Positions 1-13,049 are shown, counted from the first letter of the stretch. The stretch: 64,000 nt of DNA from Cenococcum geophilum 1.58 (GCA_001692895.1 KV748200.1:2058914-2122913); one strand, 5' to 3'. Program-made: numbers and translations. The notes: generated by a model from the sequence alone, not told the origin.

Positions 1-1200
1 TAGACGTAATAGTTATTAAATAACTAAAGAAGCAGTATTAGCAGTATTAACCTTAATATTACCAGCGATATTAGTATCTATAAATTAGATAGACGCTGTC
101 TTATATAAATAATAAGTAGGTATTTTACTAATCTTATAAGATACCTAAAACGTAATGCTATATACTATAATATGCTTTTTAATAATTTGTATAATAAACT
201 AAACTATAAAGTAGTTATTATTTAAAAGCTAGAGTATATCTAAAGGTTCAGCTATTATAGAATCGCTATCCTCTATATTGGTGTCTAGATTATCTACTAG
301 GCTATCCGCTACTAGATAGAAGCCGGCTATATTAAGAGGTTTAGGCAATAGAGAGGTAATAACTGTACTTAAAGTAGTAGTACCTAGTGTATTTACCTTA
401 CCTAAAGCGGTTGCGGCGTCTATTATCTAAATTAAAGTAGGTCTACTTATATAATTATTAATATTATGCCCTATAACTTTATAGTTCTTATATACCTAAT
501 TATAAAAGACAGTTTAATAGTCTAGGGAGCTATAGTTTAGGTAAGTCTACTTCTTTTTACCTAATAGCTAGGGACAGTCTTACTTTCTATAGCCTATAGC
601 ACTATATTAGTTACATATTATACTAAAATAGTTACTTTTAAGATAACTAGCTTCCCTATAATTATTATATATAGGGTTAAGGTAGTTAGCTTTAAGATAA
701 CTAGCTTTACTATAGCCGCAATAAAGTTAAGAAGCTTTCTTAAGAGGATAATTGGCGCGTATATAGCCGGTAAACAGATAAAAATAGTATTTTAAAGTAT
801 TATTAGCTAAGAGGTATAAACTATTAAGCTTTAGAAAAAGAGGCTTATTAAATATAGGGCCCTTACTATTACCTTATAAGATACTAGAGCCCATAGCCGC
901 TATAGTTAAGGCAATCTTAAAAACTATAACGCCCTTAGTAAATTTTTTATGGTTACGGATATAGTTAATATCGCAAGTTATAAAATAATTAGTAGGTAGG
1001 TCCATTTTAGTAATAGGCTATATTAAGCAGTAGTTTATATAAACGTATTAATAAATATAGATTCTCTATTATATAGCTAAGGCTAAAAATAAGGTAGCTA
1101 ATTTACTATATTATAAGGCTTTATAGCTTAAATAGATCTATAAAAGCACTGGTTATAAAGGTAGATACTAGTAGAATAGGAGTAAGGGTAGGTAGTTAGT
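1..1200 (-). pseudogene. Retroelement Gag-like fragment with CCHC zinc knuckle, cut by window edge
   Basis: Read on the minus strand through RIP-type stops, this stretch gives a protein-like sequence. A zinc knuckle sits at about complement(571-625): C-N-x-Y-S-A-I-G-Y-R-K-x-D-C. It fits C-X2-C-X4-H-X4-C with the second Cys and the His both turned to Tyr, which are C-to-T/G-to-A type changes. A CCHC knuckle is typical of Gag nucleocapsids of LTR retroelements and of LINE ORF1 proteins. Downstream is a Thr/Ser/Asp-rich segment running off the window start. No reverse transcriptase is visible here, so copia, gypsy or LINE origin is open. Frame and start are uncertain; the 1200-1850 stretch upstream has no recognisable domain. 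Confidence 0.45.
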
Positions 1201-2057
1201 AGAATTAGGTTAACTAGTAAAGATAAGGAAATAAGGCGCGCCCTAATAAAATTATATAAGTAAGGCCTTAGCGGTAAAGTATATGGTTATATACTTTATA
1301 GGTTAAATGTATATAAGGGTAAATTTATAGTAATAAGACTAACTTATAAAGGAAGACGCGGTATAATATAAGTTACAGGGACTACTCTATCTAGCCTATC
1401 TCTTAATATAGGCTAGGCGATAGTCTAGCACTATTAAGCTCTTATAGTTTATAATGCGAGTATATAAATATATAGAAGGGTAAGGAAAAAGAGAAGTAAG
1501 TAGTAAAGTAAAAGCACCTTACTATAGGTAGGCTAATTATATTATAGGTAAACGGAAACTTAAATACTATAATCCTTTAAAAATATTACTAATAAGTATA
1601 GCCTACTATTATTAGAAAGTATAAGTTTTTTCCTCCCTTAATTAGTAAGAGAAAAGGTATTATTAACTAAATAATCTCTTACTAGAGTACTAGGTGGGGA
1701 GTGGGATATTATAAAATTATATATAGTTTTAAATAGATCTAAAATAAAGATATTAAATTTAAGAGACTTTAACGCAATAAATACTATAGTAGAATACTAA
1801 CCTTTTATATAATACCAAATAGATAAATAGTAAGATAAGTTAATATTACTAAGCGGCTAGATACTAGTATATACAATATATCTACTATCCTAAAATACCT
1901 TAAAATGCCGCAAAATGCTATAAAATGCTATTAATTATATAAACTTATAATATAAGATATAAAACCTCTTACTACCTTTTATAGTAGATATGCGTTTAAA
2001 TAAGCACTAGATATTTATATATAGACGTAAATCCCATATACTAAATAATTATTATTC
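1201..2057. other. RIP-degraded stretch without recognisable gene
   Basis: AT-rich sequence between the Gag-like fragment and the solo LTR. Short AAAATGC-type repeats occur at about 1900-1935 and resemble those near 7860-7905. No domain was recognised on either strand. Confidence 0.4.
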
Positions 2058-2062
2058 CGGAT

Positions 2063-2249
2063 TGTCACGGCACTGACCTGACACGTTGTTATGATTTAGT
2101 GTTGTCATGACACGAGCACGGACCTAACCCCTGAGCGACGTGTATATATACCACCTCACCTCCTACATAGATCCTCACACGACATCGTTTGTCAATCATA
2201 TACAGTCACCTCGTACATCGTACCTTGACAGTCCGCACGTACTGTAACA
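2063..2249. mobile_element. Solo LTR, 187 bp, with 5-bp target duplication CGGAT
   Basis: The segment begins TGTCACGG and ends CTGTAACA, so it has TG...CA termini with short inverted TGT/ACA ends. It is flanked on both sides by CGGAT (2058-2062 and 2250-2254), a 5-bp target duplication typical of LTR retrotransposons. No internal region or second LTR is attached, as expected for a solo LTR left by LTR-LTR recombination. A TATA-like GTATATATACC lies near the middle. CpA and TpG are common, in sharp contrast to both flanks, so it is nearly free of RIP. The parent family is unknown; it does not match the copia or gypsy-2 LTRs in this window. Confidence 0.85.
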
Positions 2250-2314
2250 CGGATAGACTTATCTAGTAGGCCCTTAAGTGCTATATAGTATAATAATAAC
2301 ACTAGCAATTATAA

Positions 2315-2641
2315 AGTAAGTATAATATATTACTGTCTACTAGAAGTACTACCTATTATATACTAAGCACTTTATAGTAATAAAGTCCGTATATATAGAC
2401 GTAGGCCAGCCTTTTAATTTTAGTAGCGCGTATATCTACTAACTTTATATAATAATAAGAAATATAGTAACGCCTATAATAAGTGTAATACATTACCGCC
2501 TACTAGAAATACTACTTATTATATAGTAAACACTTTATAGTAATAGAGCCCGTATATATAGATATAGGCTAGCCCTTTAACTCTAGCGGCGCGTATATAT
2601 ACTAACTTTATATAATAATAAGAAATATAGTAACGCCTATA
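2315..2641. repeat. Tandem duplication, two copies of about 163 bp
   Basis: Unit 1 (about 2315-2477) and unit 2 (about 2478-2641) align along their length. Shared blocks are TAGTAATA-AGTCCGT-like, GGCGCGTATAT-like and a common end TAGTAACGCCTAT. The differences I compared are mostly transitions, as RIP would leave after the duplication. Confidence 0.75.
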
Positions 2642-3114
2642 ACCTCCTATATTTTACTATACTATAATAACTAGTTACCCCTTTATAGGCACTTAATAAA
2701 TTACTTATATTAAAAACTGTAAGAGTTTAGCGGTACTAAACCGCTACCTAGCCCTAAATAGGCTAGATAGGGTAGTCCTTATAAATTATATAATTATACC
2801 CTTATTTAACTATATAGTACTAAGTCTAGCTATATTTACCCTAACTAGTAGTAATAAACTATAGCTAATTTTACCTCTACATAGGTACGTGCGGGCAATT
2901 ATAAGATCTACCTCTTTACCTCTTTTTAATTAACTTTACTTACTCTACCTTCTATCTCTCCTATAACTAACCTCTAACTATATCTAATACTAGAGTTATA
3001 CTAGTATAGCGCTAGCTAGCTACTATATAAAGCCCTCTTACTTTAATAGTTACCTTCTACTTAATATATGCTGTAATATTATATATACCTAACTAAATAA
3101 GCGACTTAATAATA
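2642..3114. other. Intergenic stretch, nothing recognised
   Basis: AT-rich sequence between the tandem duplication and the helicase pseudogene. I see no domain, RNA or element end. Confidence 0.4.
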
Positions 3115-6100
3115 ATGTAACTATAGGTAAAGCTGGACGTGTAGTATAAGGCGAACCTAAAGCTAATTAAAGATATAGATATTGCTTAAGGCTTTAGAAT
3201 AAGCATTAAAAACTATAATAGACTAAAAGAGAGGGTTAAAGATATTATGATTAAAGTTAAGCCTAAGTATATAACATATCGCGGTAACTTTATAATAATA
3301 AAAAAGGGTATATTAAGGAGTTTTATAAGCAACTCCTATAATTTACTAATACTCCACCGGATTAAAAACTATAGGTAATCCCAAAAATTATAAAAAGTAC
3401 TTATTTTAATCGCGTAAGGAGAGTGCTAAGTACCTCTAAAAGTAGGCACGCTCTATATAAATATATTACCCCTAAAGACTAAAGTATAAGATAAAATAAC
3501 GCTACCTTAGCTACTGTATGCGATATAGCCTATAGATATTACCACAACCCCACTATATAGTATCCCTTCGCCTTAGCTAGTAACCCTAGTGGTAAGTAAC
3601 GTAATTAATATAGAAGATATTAAGATTAAAATTTAATCCATAGGCTTATAGGTAAGTTAATAGTTAGGGTAGTTTAAGTCTTATATCTAATAAGCGGAAA
3701 CCTATATATAGCTCTAGGTAAGCTATAGAAGGAACTATAAGCCTATATAGAGCTTAATATTAATAGTCCGCCTAAAAAGAATATTTATATATCGCTATAG
3801 AGATATAAAAACCTTATAATATACTTAGAGGGCACACTTATTATAGCTCTTAGCGAAATAATAAGAAATAGCATAAAGGAGGCTATACTTATAGTATTAC
3901 TTTTACCTTCTAGCTTAAACTCCTAAGTCGCTGCTGTTAATAATATACCGCTAGCTATTAAATCTAAGGCGCCTAAACGCGATAGATATAGTATAAAAGA
4001 TAGCTAGTAAATCCTAACGCTGCGTAAGGCTAGCGGCAAGAGTAAAATTAGGAGAAGGTAAGAAGCAGAGTTATTTAGGATTAGCAGCATATAGCTCTAA
4101 GGAAGATAGTAAGGGTAAGCCTATTAAATACAAGAAATCGGATAATAGTAAGACTAAATTAGGTAGATATAATAAGTGGCCTTAACTAAGATTAGTAATA
4201 AGTGCCCTAGTAAAAGATAATAAAAGCGAGCTAGCCGCGCCTAGGAAGTTAAATAGTCGTAAGGCTAACCCAAATAGAAGTAGTAAACGCCTTTAAGTAG
4301 AATTAGCTGTAGGCACCTTACGGAAAATAGTAATAATAAGCCAGTTAAGCGTAGAAGGCGATTAATAAAGGGAAGACGTAACCTATCTACCTATAAGCCT
4401 ATATTAGTGAGTAATAGCAGTACTAAAGAAATTGCCGCAGATAATAGTAAATTGTCGCAATTTATTACTAAACCTAAAGGTATATACTAGCCTAACGATA
4501 TAATAGATAACCCTACTACTATATTACTAACTATTAATATCCCTTAAGATGTTACCGTAGAGGATAGTAAATTGCCGTAACGTGCTAGTAGATACGATAA
4601 TTAGTTCCTATATTATACTAACTCTAAGAATACGGAGAGTAGAAATAAAGATAAGGATTTAGTTAATAATAATAACTAAGATAAGAATTCGGTTGGTGAT
4701 GGTAACTGAGATATAGACGTAGAGGAAGAACTTAACTAGTAAACTTTCTTAGCCTAGCTTTGTAAGGCCAAAAAGGATAACCTAAATAGCGCACTAGTAT
4801 ATATAATAGAGGCGGATCTTCTACTTACTCTAAAGTATTTCCCACTTATCTTATTAAAAGCACTCTCTAAAACTGCCCTAATTGAACTCCCTAATTAGGG
4901 CCTTATATTAGGCTTTAAATTTAGCCTATACTAAGTGGTATATATAGCTTAGGCATTTAAGTAAAAGAGGATAATTAAAGAAGGCGGTATTTATATAGAT
5001 AAACCTAGCGTAGGCAAGACTGTATAAATAATCACTTAATAGCTAATAAACTATTTTTATTATTAGAATATAATAAATGTTTAAAAGGCCTAAGCTACTA
5101 GGGACGTAACCCGCTACTTACTTAAGATATATTTACCGGATATAAAATACCTATAGGTAGTAAAGCAGCTAATTATATGCTACTATAAAGACAACTTTAA
5201 GAAGCTGTACCCTATAGACCCATAGTAAGGCTGCTTAGTTATTTTTACGCCGACCCTAGGCCTACTAGAATTCCTAAAAGACGTAAGTATAATATTATAA
5301 GACGGCGCGATTATAAAGCGCCTTAACCTGCCCTAGATTATAATTCTTACCCCTAGCTATAATAAAGTTAAAATATTTAGTAAACTAAAAAAGGATAAAT
5401 AGCCGTAAATTTATAAGACTTTTAAGTGGACTAATAAGGAATAATAGGAGAATAATAATAACATATATCTAGTTAGTAAGGCTCTCCTATTATACCTATA
5501 GGGTAAAGCCAGGTTTAAAAATAATTATTACCCTACCCCTAATATAATAGAACTATTAGTGCTAAAATACTTAACCTAATTCCTTCTAATTACTACGCGA
5601 AATTATATTACCATATAACTAGTACGCGGGTTTATTACTATATAAACTAGTATATAAAAATATCTAAATAGCTAATCCCCTAAAACGTATTAGAAATTAA
5701 AAAGTGTAATATAGGTTAGGCGTATCCTTTAGGATAAATGCCACCTAAACGCGACTAGTAAAGTCTTAATATTGTTTATTAAGGATATAGTTAAGAAGTA
5801 CCGCATTATATATAATCGCAGCCCTACTATATAGGGTGCGTCTGGTACGCCTAATAACGGAAACCTAATATAACTAATATAGTTTATTATAGCAGGATTA
5901 AAGAGGCTAGAGTAAAAAAAACTAATAAGCTAAAGGGAATAGAGTTTAAAGTACTGCTTAAGCTTAAAGAAGGGAACATCTAGCTAAAGAAGAAGAAATT
6001 TAACTATCTCTATAAGGATGCGAAGACTAACCTAGTTAGAGTAATAATAGATAGGAAATTTGGCGAACTAGCTATATTTTTCTGCATAGTTATTTTAACG

Positions 6101-7400
6101 TTTTAGATATATAGAGGGAAGTTAATACTCTAGTTTAACTAGTAAAAGCTTATCCTAAAAAATAGCTATCTTAAATTAATTACGTTATAGGCCGACCCTA
6201 ATAATACTAAGGTGGCTATAATTATAGCTATAAAGGACTAAGTAAGGATAAAGTAGAGGCGCTAATATAAGGAACTTCTAGCTATATAGGAGGAAGATAG
6301 TAGTAATCTAAATACTAAACCTAAGATACTAAAACTTACCTAAGCTAAGTTATATACTAACGCGAAAACGGTAGTAAGTATAGCCTAGGTTGTCTAATAC
6401 TAGGACTAGCAAGCCCCTATTATAATTAAGTCTAATAAGTCTAATAAGTCTAATAATAAACACCTAAAGGCTTAGAGTTGTATACTTAAGGACCCAATTA
6501 TTACTAAATAGACTACTAACCCGCTTAGTAAGGAGTTCACTAATATACTTAACTGCTATTTTTAACAGAATGTAAAGTTCTTTTAAGCTAAAAAAATCTA
6601 TAATTGCGTTTATATTAAAAAATAAACAGATAGTTTAGTATATAAAATTATTATTACTATTTACTTACCTCTTATACTAGCTTATTAGATTAATAGGCTA
6701 TATAAAGAATATGGTAAAGATAAGGTGCTCCGCTATATAGTTAGTATATCTAATATTAAAAAGGCCGAGGCTAGGCAAACCTTTAACACTAATAACTCTA
6801 AGTAAATCCTACTTTGTACCTTTATATTAATTAGGCTATCTATTAACCTATAGCGCGTAAATTATACTATTATAGTTAAGCTAAGCTATAAGCTCTTAGA
6901 GGTAAAGCAACTATTTACTTAGATAGATTAATAAGGACAGACTAAGCCTATTTACTATAGTACTATTATAGCTAATTAGAAGTCAAGTATTAAGCAGAGA
7001 ATATTAAAGTTAACTAAATTTACATTGTTACTATATAAGTCGGTATATAAGAAAAAGGCCGATTTAAGCTTAAAAGCAGGCTAAGGTAAAAAGGAAAATA
7101 CTAAGACTATTTATTACCGGTAATAATTATAAGAGTATAATGCAACTATAGATAGTTCTAAATACTATATATAGCCGCTATATAGCGAAACCCATTATAA
7201 TTATATAGTGGCGTATATAAAGGCTAAGGGATATATCTTCTAGTAACTTATAGGTAGTAGCGTAGCGTATATAGTAAACTTAGTAAACTAAAATATTTCT
7301 AGTATTATTATCTCTAAGAGAGTATTAAGCTATAGCTTATAGCACTTTTATTATTAAGGCAGCGTTTAGCCGCAAATTGCAGTATTATTATTAGCGATGT
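3115..7400 (+). pseudogene. SNF2-type DNA helicase/ATPase, RIP-degraded
   Basis: Helicase superfamily 2 (SNF2-like) motifs appear in the right order when stops are read through. Motif I is D-K-P-S-V-G-K-T at about 5000-5023. Motif Ia is F-T-P-T-L-G at about 5235. Motif II is a degraded DExH (D-K-C-H-L-N-A-T-S) at about 5735. Motif III is G-A-S-G-T-P-N-N-G at about 5835-5860. A motif V-like L-S-I-N-L-x-R follows near 6840, and a motif VI-like segment with G-Q-T-K-P near 6930. Such proteins couple ATP hydrolysis to chromatin or DNA translocation. The N-terminal part (3115-4900) is charged and not recognised, and its start at the ATG near 3115 is a guess. Dozens of TAA/TAG codons make it non-functional. 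It could be a duplicated host gene or cargo of an older element. Confidence 0.65.
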
Positions 7401-7509
7401 AGTATATGGCCGTAAAATGCAACTAAATATAGCTAAATACTAAAATTACGTAATTAGCATAAACCTAATTTAAGATACTAGTAAAAAAATTTTTAATGCC
7501 ACTTCGCCC

Positions 7510-7740
7510 CCTATGCTTACTAATATTAATAAAATATATATAAAATATAAAATATATTATTTTTATTAATAATATTATATTTATAAAAATTATACTTTTT
7601 TATATACTTAGTAATATTAATAAAGCGTATATTAAATATTAAAATAATATAAATTATATATTTATATATGCTTAGTAATATTAATAAAGTATATATAAAA
7701 TATTAAAATTATAAAAATTATACTTTTATATATGCTTTAG
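7510..7740. repeat. AT-rich tandem repeat, three units
   Basis: A unit beginning GCTTAGTAATATTAATAAAG recurs at about 7516, 7609 and 7668, with a partial start at 7731; the last two spacings are about 62 bp. It is almost pure A/T and separates the helicase pseudogene from gypsy-1. Confidence 0.65.
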
Positions 7741-7744
7741 TAAT

Positions 7745-7905
7745 CTTATAGTTAGCACTTAGTAGCTAAATACTAATACTTAATTCTAAATGCCGTATTT
7801 GGCAGCTAAATGCTAACACTTAATTCTAAATGCCGCATTTAGCAGCTAAATGCTAGGAAATGCTAGAAATGCTAGAAAATGCTAAAATGGCAGAAAAGTA
7901 AAATT
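7745..7905. repeat. Short direct repeats around GCAGCTAAATGCTA
   Basis: A unit of about 52 bp containing CTTAATTCTAAATGCCG and AGCTAAATGCTA occurs about twice, followed by several shorter AAATGCTAG copies. It ends just before the first recognisable gypsy-1 codons. Confidence 0.6.
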
Positions 7906-9521
7906 AAATGCTGGTAAATTTTTTCCTAACGTATAGGAGCTAGTGGTATAGGATTTATTAATAAGATCTTTATATAAGATAATAGTTTTACCCTAACCCC
8001 CCTTAACTAGTATATTAACGTAATTGGATTTAATAGTAAACGCATAGTCTTAGGCCGAATTACCTATATAGTATACGTAAGACTCTAATACCTAAACCAT
8101 AAAGAACTAATTAGGCTTTTTGTTACCACCCTAGGTTACCTAGTAATTCTTAAATAACCCTAAATAAGGCTATATAAGGTAACTATTAATTAAAACAACT
8201 TTAAACTTCTATTTACCGCCTCCCGTTATAAGCAGAAGTGCCTTATAACTTACTACTTATACCCTAAACTAAAATCTAAAGAATTTACTTAATTTTACTA
8301 ATCTGGGAATTCTACCAAATTCCACTAGTATAAGACTTTTAACACCCGCCAAGAATCTAAAAATTCTACTAAATTCTATAAGTTATTACTAAGCACTATG
8401 CTGCCCTAAACTAAGTAGAAGCTTAAGCTTAGTATATAAAACTACCAGAAGAACTAGTATCCTATAATAATAAAAATATTTAAAGAACCTAAACCTAAAC
8501 CTAATACTAACTCTATACCTAATACCAAACCTAAAGCCGAATAGGAAACTATATAAGAAACTACGGACGACCTAAATAAACTTAATACTCTTAATATCTA
8601 TATAATTAGAGCTACCCCGCTAGCGCGACTCGCTAAGAAACCCAAATATATAATTTTTGCTATTACTATAGGTAATATTAAGAAAGCCTTAGCACTAAAG
8701 AAGTATACTAACCCTGCTATAAAAGTATTAATAGAGTACTATAAACGCCTAGATGTATTTTTATGAAAGAAAGCTAATAAGCTACTAGAACACTAACTAT
8801 ATAACTATAAAATTATACTTAAAGAAGGAAAACAGCCTAAATTTAGACCCCTTTACGGGATATCCTAAAAGAAACTTTAAGTACTATAGAAGTATTTAAA
8901 TAAGAACCTAAGTAAAGGATCTATTAGAGCAAGCTCCTTACCTATAGCCGCACTAGTAATCTTTGTTAAGAAACTTAGCGGTGGCCTATACTTCTATATA
9001 GACTACTAAGCTCTTAACGCCATTACTATTAAAAACTAATATCCAATCCTATTAATATACGAGACGCTAAACCGATTAATTAAGGCTCGTTACTATATAA
9101 AGCTTAATATTATCTCTATATTTAACCGCCTCCGTATTACAAAAGGAGATAAATAGCTTACTACATTCTGTACCCAATATAGATTATTTAAGTACTTAGT
9201 AATACCCTTTAGGCTTATAAACGCTTTAAGCTTATTCTAATATTATATAAATAATACTCTACGTCCCTACTTAGACATCTTTTATACTACTTATATTAAC
9301 AATATCCTAATATGCAGTAATAACCTAACTAAATATTAGAAATACGTTAACCTTATCTTATAAGCCCTACACGGAGCTAGTTTATAATTAAATATAGATA
9401 AATATAAGTTCTATAAAACGGAAGTCCTTTACCTTAAACGGTATATAAATAAACCTAAAGAAGGTTAGAGTAATTATAAACTAGTAAGAACCTAAGAACG
9501 TTAAGGGCGTAAGAGCCTTTA

Positions 9522-9799
9522 TCCCATACAAGGCTGAGAAAGGCGCAATAAAAAGTGGCCCGTGCGCGAACACCAAACGTCTCGCGATCGCAGGGAGTGG
9601 GCAAGACAACGACTTCTAAGGATTAGTATGGCCATCCTCTTTATAAAATACCGCTCTGCAAACATGGGCCTAGCTAGTAGGAGTATCTTAATCGAATTAA
9701 GCCACGATAGAGTTAATATTGGGCTTCAATTTATTAACACAAGGTCGGGTTTCAAGTCTGTGCATAGGCCTTCTTATTGCGCCTCAGCCGCGTATGGGA
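9522..9799. mobile_element. 278-bp MITE inserted in gypsy-1, TA target duplication
   Basis: The element begins TCCCATACAAGGCTGAG (9522-9538) and ends CTCAGCCGCGTATGGGA (9783-9799). These are 17-bp terminal inverted repeats differing at two positions. TA flanks both ends (9520-9521 and 9800-9801). Removing the element plus one TA restores the gypsy reading frame across the join (E-P-L-G-F-T-N-F-Y), which proves an insertion. TIRs with a TA duplication and no transposase fit a non-autonomous Tc1/mariner/pogo-type MITE. It is rich in CpA/TpG and free of obvious RIP, unlike the host element. An open frame that covers most of it is incidental. Confidence 0.9.
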
Positions 9800-10938
9800 T
9801 AGGATTTACCAACTTCTATTAACGGTTTATTAATAATTTCTCCGCCCTAGTTTTACCCCTTATAGCTCTAACCTAAAAGAATAAAGCCTTTATCTTTAAT
9901 GAGGAATATAAAAAGGCCTTTACCTATTTAAAGGTTATATTTACTACCGCGCCTATACTCTAATACTTTAACTTAAACTAAATAAGTGTTATAGAAGCTA
10001 ATTTATCCAACTACGTTACTAGAGGTATTCTGTCTTAATATAATAAGGATAGAGTATTATACCCTATAGTATACTTCTTAAAATAACTAAGCCTAGCTAA
10101 ATATAACTATAAGATCTACGGTAAGGAGCTACTAGCTATTATTAGATGTTTTAAATAATAGTAACCTAAACTAAAAGGTGCTAGCTTTTTAATTAGGGTT
10201 TTTAGCAACTATGCGAATCTATAGTACTTTATAACTATAAAATAGCTAAGCTACTGCTAAGCCCGCTAGTTAGAGTATCTATTATATTTCTAATTCTTAA
10301 TTATATACTATTTAGGTATCTAAGGCTAGAAGCCTAATACTCTAACCTAATGCTCGTAAGACGCGCTAGTACTAAAAGAAACGCGCTTTTACTAAAACTA
10401 AATTCTACTCCGCCTTAAACTATTTAACTCTCCTCCTAAAGACCTTATAGTACACGTCCTTAAAATAATTAATTAATTAATTAAATAGATTATAGTTAAT
10501 GAATACCTAAATAACAAGTTTATCTAAAAGACACTTAAGCTAATATAAGATAGCATTAAACGCTCTAAAAGGATCTCTTTAAATAAATATAAAGTCTATA
10601 GGAACCGCTTATACTACTAAAACTACCTAGTTATACCTAACTATAACGAACTTAAGCTTAAGCTCCTTAAACACATATATAACCTACTAGTAGCCGGCCA
10701 CCTAGGCTAAGGAAAAACCCTAAAGCTACTCTAACTGGAGTATTATTGGCTAAATATATACAACATGACATCAAGGTACGTCTTTAGCTGCTATATTTAT
10801 TAATAAGCTAAAGCTTAGCACAAAACGTATAACGGCCTATTAAAGCTACTACCTATTCTAGACTAAAGATAGAAGAACATCTTAATTAACTTTATTATTA
10901 ACCTCCCTCTAAGTAAAGGCTATATAAACATTATAGTA

Positions 10939-10943
10939 GTTAT
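10939..10943. repeat. Left direct repeat GTTAT of the 46-kb insertion
   Basis: Last five bases of the left gypsy-1 part. The same five bases open the right part at 57203-57207. Joining the halves with one copy keeps the integrase frame (I-I-V-V-I-D-x-P-S-K). Confidence 0.75.
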
Positions 10944-13040
10944 TTTATTACGTGGGAAACTGTATTAAGAAATAGAGGCTTCCTTTATAAGCAAGGCGAC
11001 CTTACTTATTAACCCCAGCCAAGCTAAGGCTGCCCCTCGACCTCAACCATAAAAGGCTATTTCTCTCGCTGCTTTTCCTCTTATCCTTTATCTTTCCTTT
11101 CTCCTAACACTACGCCTCCTCTACTTACTGCTAGTCCCTAACACGGTTGCATTAAGGCATTTCTGCCGTCCCCTTAGCGCTTATGCGTATATAAGTCCAG
11201 CCTACTTATTACTTTATTCCCCCGTGTTTTAGACTAATAATTAATATAGTTAACTACGGCCTTTCCAATAAGCGAGTCTCCATCCTATAATAATATATAG
11301 ACGGTCTTAACCTCTTCTCCTAATTCCTGCCTCTAGAGCTAATAGCTTTAATTTTTATTAAGCTCTTTTAGCGCCGCCTCTATCCGCTAAGCGCGTCCAT
11401 ATCCTTATAATTCTATTCTCTTTCTTATATACACCCTCTCTCCTTTCGCCTTCTAGATAATACTAGTCCGTAACCGTCCCATAGGAAGGTGGTTAGGGGA
11501 ATTCCGCAGTTACTAGCCGCGTCAGCACTATTGTCTTATTTAACTCTGCCGCATATCTCCTTCTAAGGTAGGGAGGGACAGGCTTACCACATCGCCCCCC
11601 TTAAGGGCTTAAGCGAGCTTACGTCGCACTTATTTTAGCTAACCTACGCGCTATTTTCTTACCTAGGATATGCTATTAGTTAGACAGCCCGCTTTAGCGT
11701 TTATTAATAGCTAAAGCCACCTATATTACGGCTAGTATACCTACTAGGCTAGCTAGCGGAAAAGTAGCTAGAAGTTACTAATTTAAGCAACCACCCCATA
11801 CAGGGCTGTATTAGGTATTATTTAAACGGATATTATACGGAGCGTCGCCTAGGCGGCTATATATACCTACCTAGTAGTATAGTTATATTACTACGGATAT
11901 TTCGGAGATGCCGTTTAATCTACTAGTTTAGGGCTAAGGGGCTATTAGCTCTACCTAACCGCTTAGCGGTAAAGTAGTAAAGGATTAACGATCTAGCCTT
12001 CTAAGCCATAGGGCTATAGTAAGAACCACCTAGATTAAAATTAAAAGGTTATAGCTTTTGGGCGCATAATAGATTAGCGGCACCGCGGTATAACTATAAA
12101 GGAATCTCTAACACTAGCTAGCTATGTTAAGAGGGCGAGCATTATGCAGCACCTGTGTAGCACCCTATATAGTCCTTTACCTAGCGCATTTATACATCTA
12201 TATATAATTACCGTGCGAGCGGCAGGCATATCTATTACTAGGCTGTTAGCATTAGAGAGCCCTACCCACTACTAATAAAGACACTACCTTCTTCTATTAT
12301 AGATAGCTCGTAACGCGTACGTATAAGCGGGGCTCTATATCCTATTAATATAAGCGGCGTAGAAGATTAGCTAGATTGGTATTATTGGGAAGTAAATAAA
12401 TATATTAGCACTGCCCTTTACTAAGAAATAAGGGTAAAGAATTTAAGCCACCAACCTCCTAATAAGGGGCTAGATGTGACGGCTATGTTAAAGCTAAATA
12501 TACTAGCTCGGATAGGCGGATACGGTTTAATTGCAATTTACTAAGGGTATTAATTAGGCGCTAGGAATTTAAGCCTTATAAACCTTTATACCCTATAAAT
12601 AGTAATTAACCCCGGTTTATGCTAGAGGCGTATATATTAAATACTTTAATTTAATAAGAAACCTAGGCGAGGGGTAAGGGGTAAGGGGTAATAGGCGAGA
12701 GCTAGCGGCGAAGGGAGGACTAATATGCACTTAAAAAGACCTTTAATTCCCCCTTAAGCTTTTAAAAGTTATAAAGTAATAGCAACTCTAATAATAACAA
12801 TATTAGCACCACATTAGTCTTTATTTTATATCCCTCCCAAAATTTTACTTAATAATAATAATTTCTACACTAGTCACCCTAGAAGATTAATAGCTTTATC
12901 TTAGTACTATATAATTACAGCCTTTAAGAAAAGCGCGAGTAGTAAACCTAAAAGGAGAAATAGGGGAGTACCTCTTTTCCCCCTAAAAAGTTAAGAAGTA
13001 TTAAAAGCTTAGGCACTTAATAGTATATTATTCCACCTAG
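10944..13040. other. Distal end of the Starship-like element, no gene recognised
   Basis: This stretch would be the 3' end of the element. It is somewhat richer in C and G than the rest. No domain, RNA gene or further element end was recognised on either strand. Confidence 0.4.
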
Positions 13041-13049
13041 AGCCTTAAT

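Larger units (their letters stand above)
7925..10943 (+). mobile_element. Ty3/gypsy element gypsy-1, left part (protease, RT, RNase H, start of integrase)
   Basis: Read through stops, the order is protease, reverse transcriptase, RNase H, integrase, which defines Ty3/gypsy. A retropepsin-like segment lies at 7925-8200. RT (about 8800-9480) shows motifs resembling V-x-F-V-K-K, the Y-R-x-L-N region and the I-D-D-I-like active site, with Asp partly changed to Asn. The RT-RNase H connection N-F-Y-x-R-F-I is at about 9811. RNase H lies at about 9960-10200. The integrase zinc region (H...G-H-L-G...C-x-x-Y) is at 10660-10800. The integrase core starts near 10860 and stops abruptly at 10943. Its continuation is at 57203, on the far side of the 46-kb insertion. 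No Gag or left LTR is visible, so the 5' end is missing or unrecognisable. A MITE sits in the connection domain. Confidence 0.85.

Noticed and set aside
9562-9822. Open reading frame of 86 codons
   Set aside because: It lies almost wholly within the MITE and runs into gypsy-1 codons. It is open only because the MITE escaped RIP.
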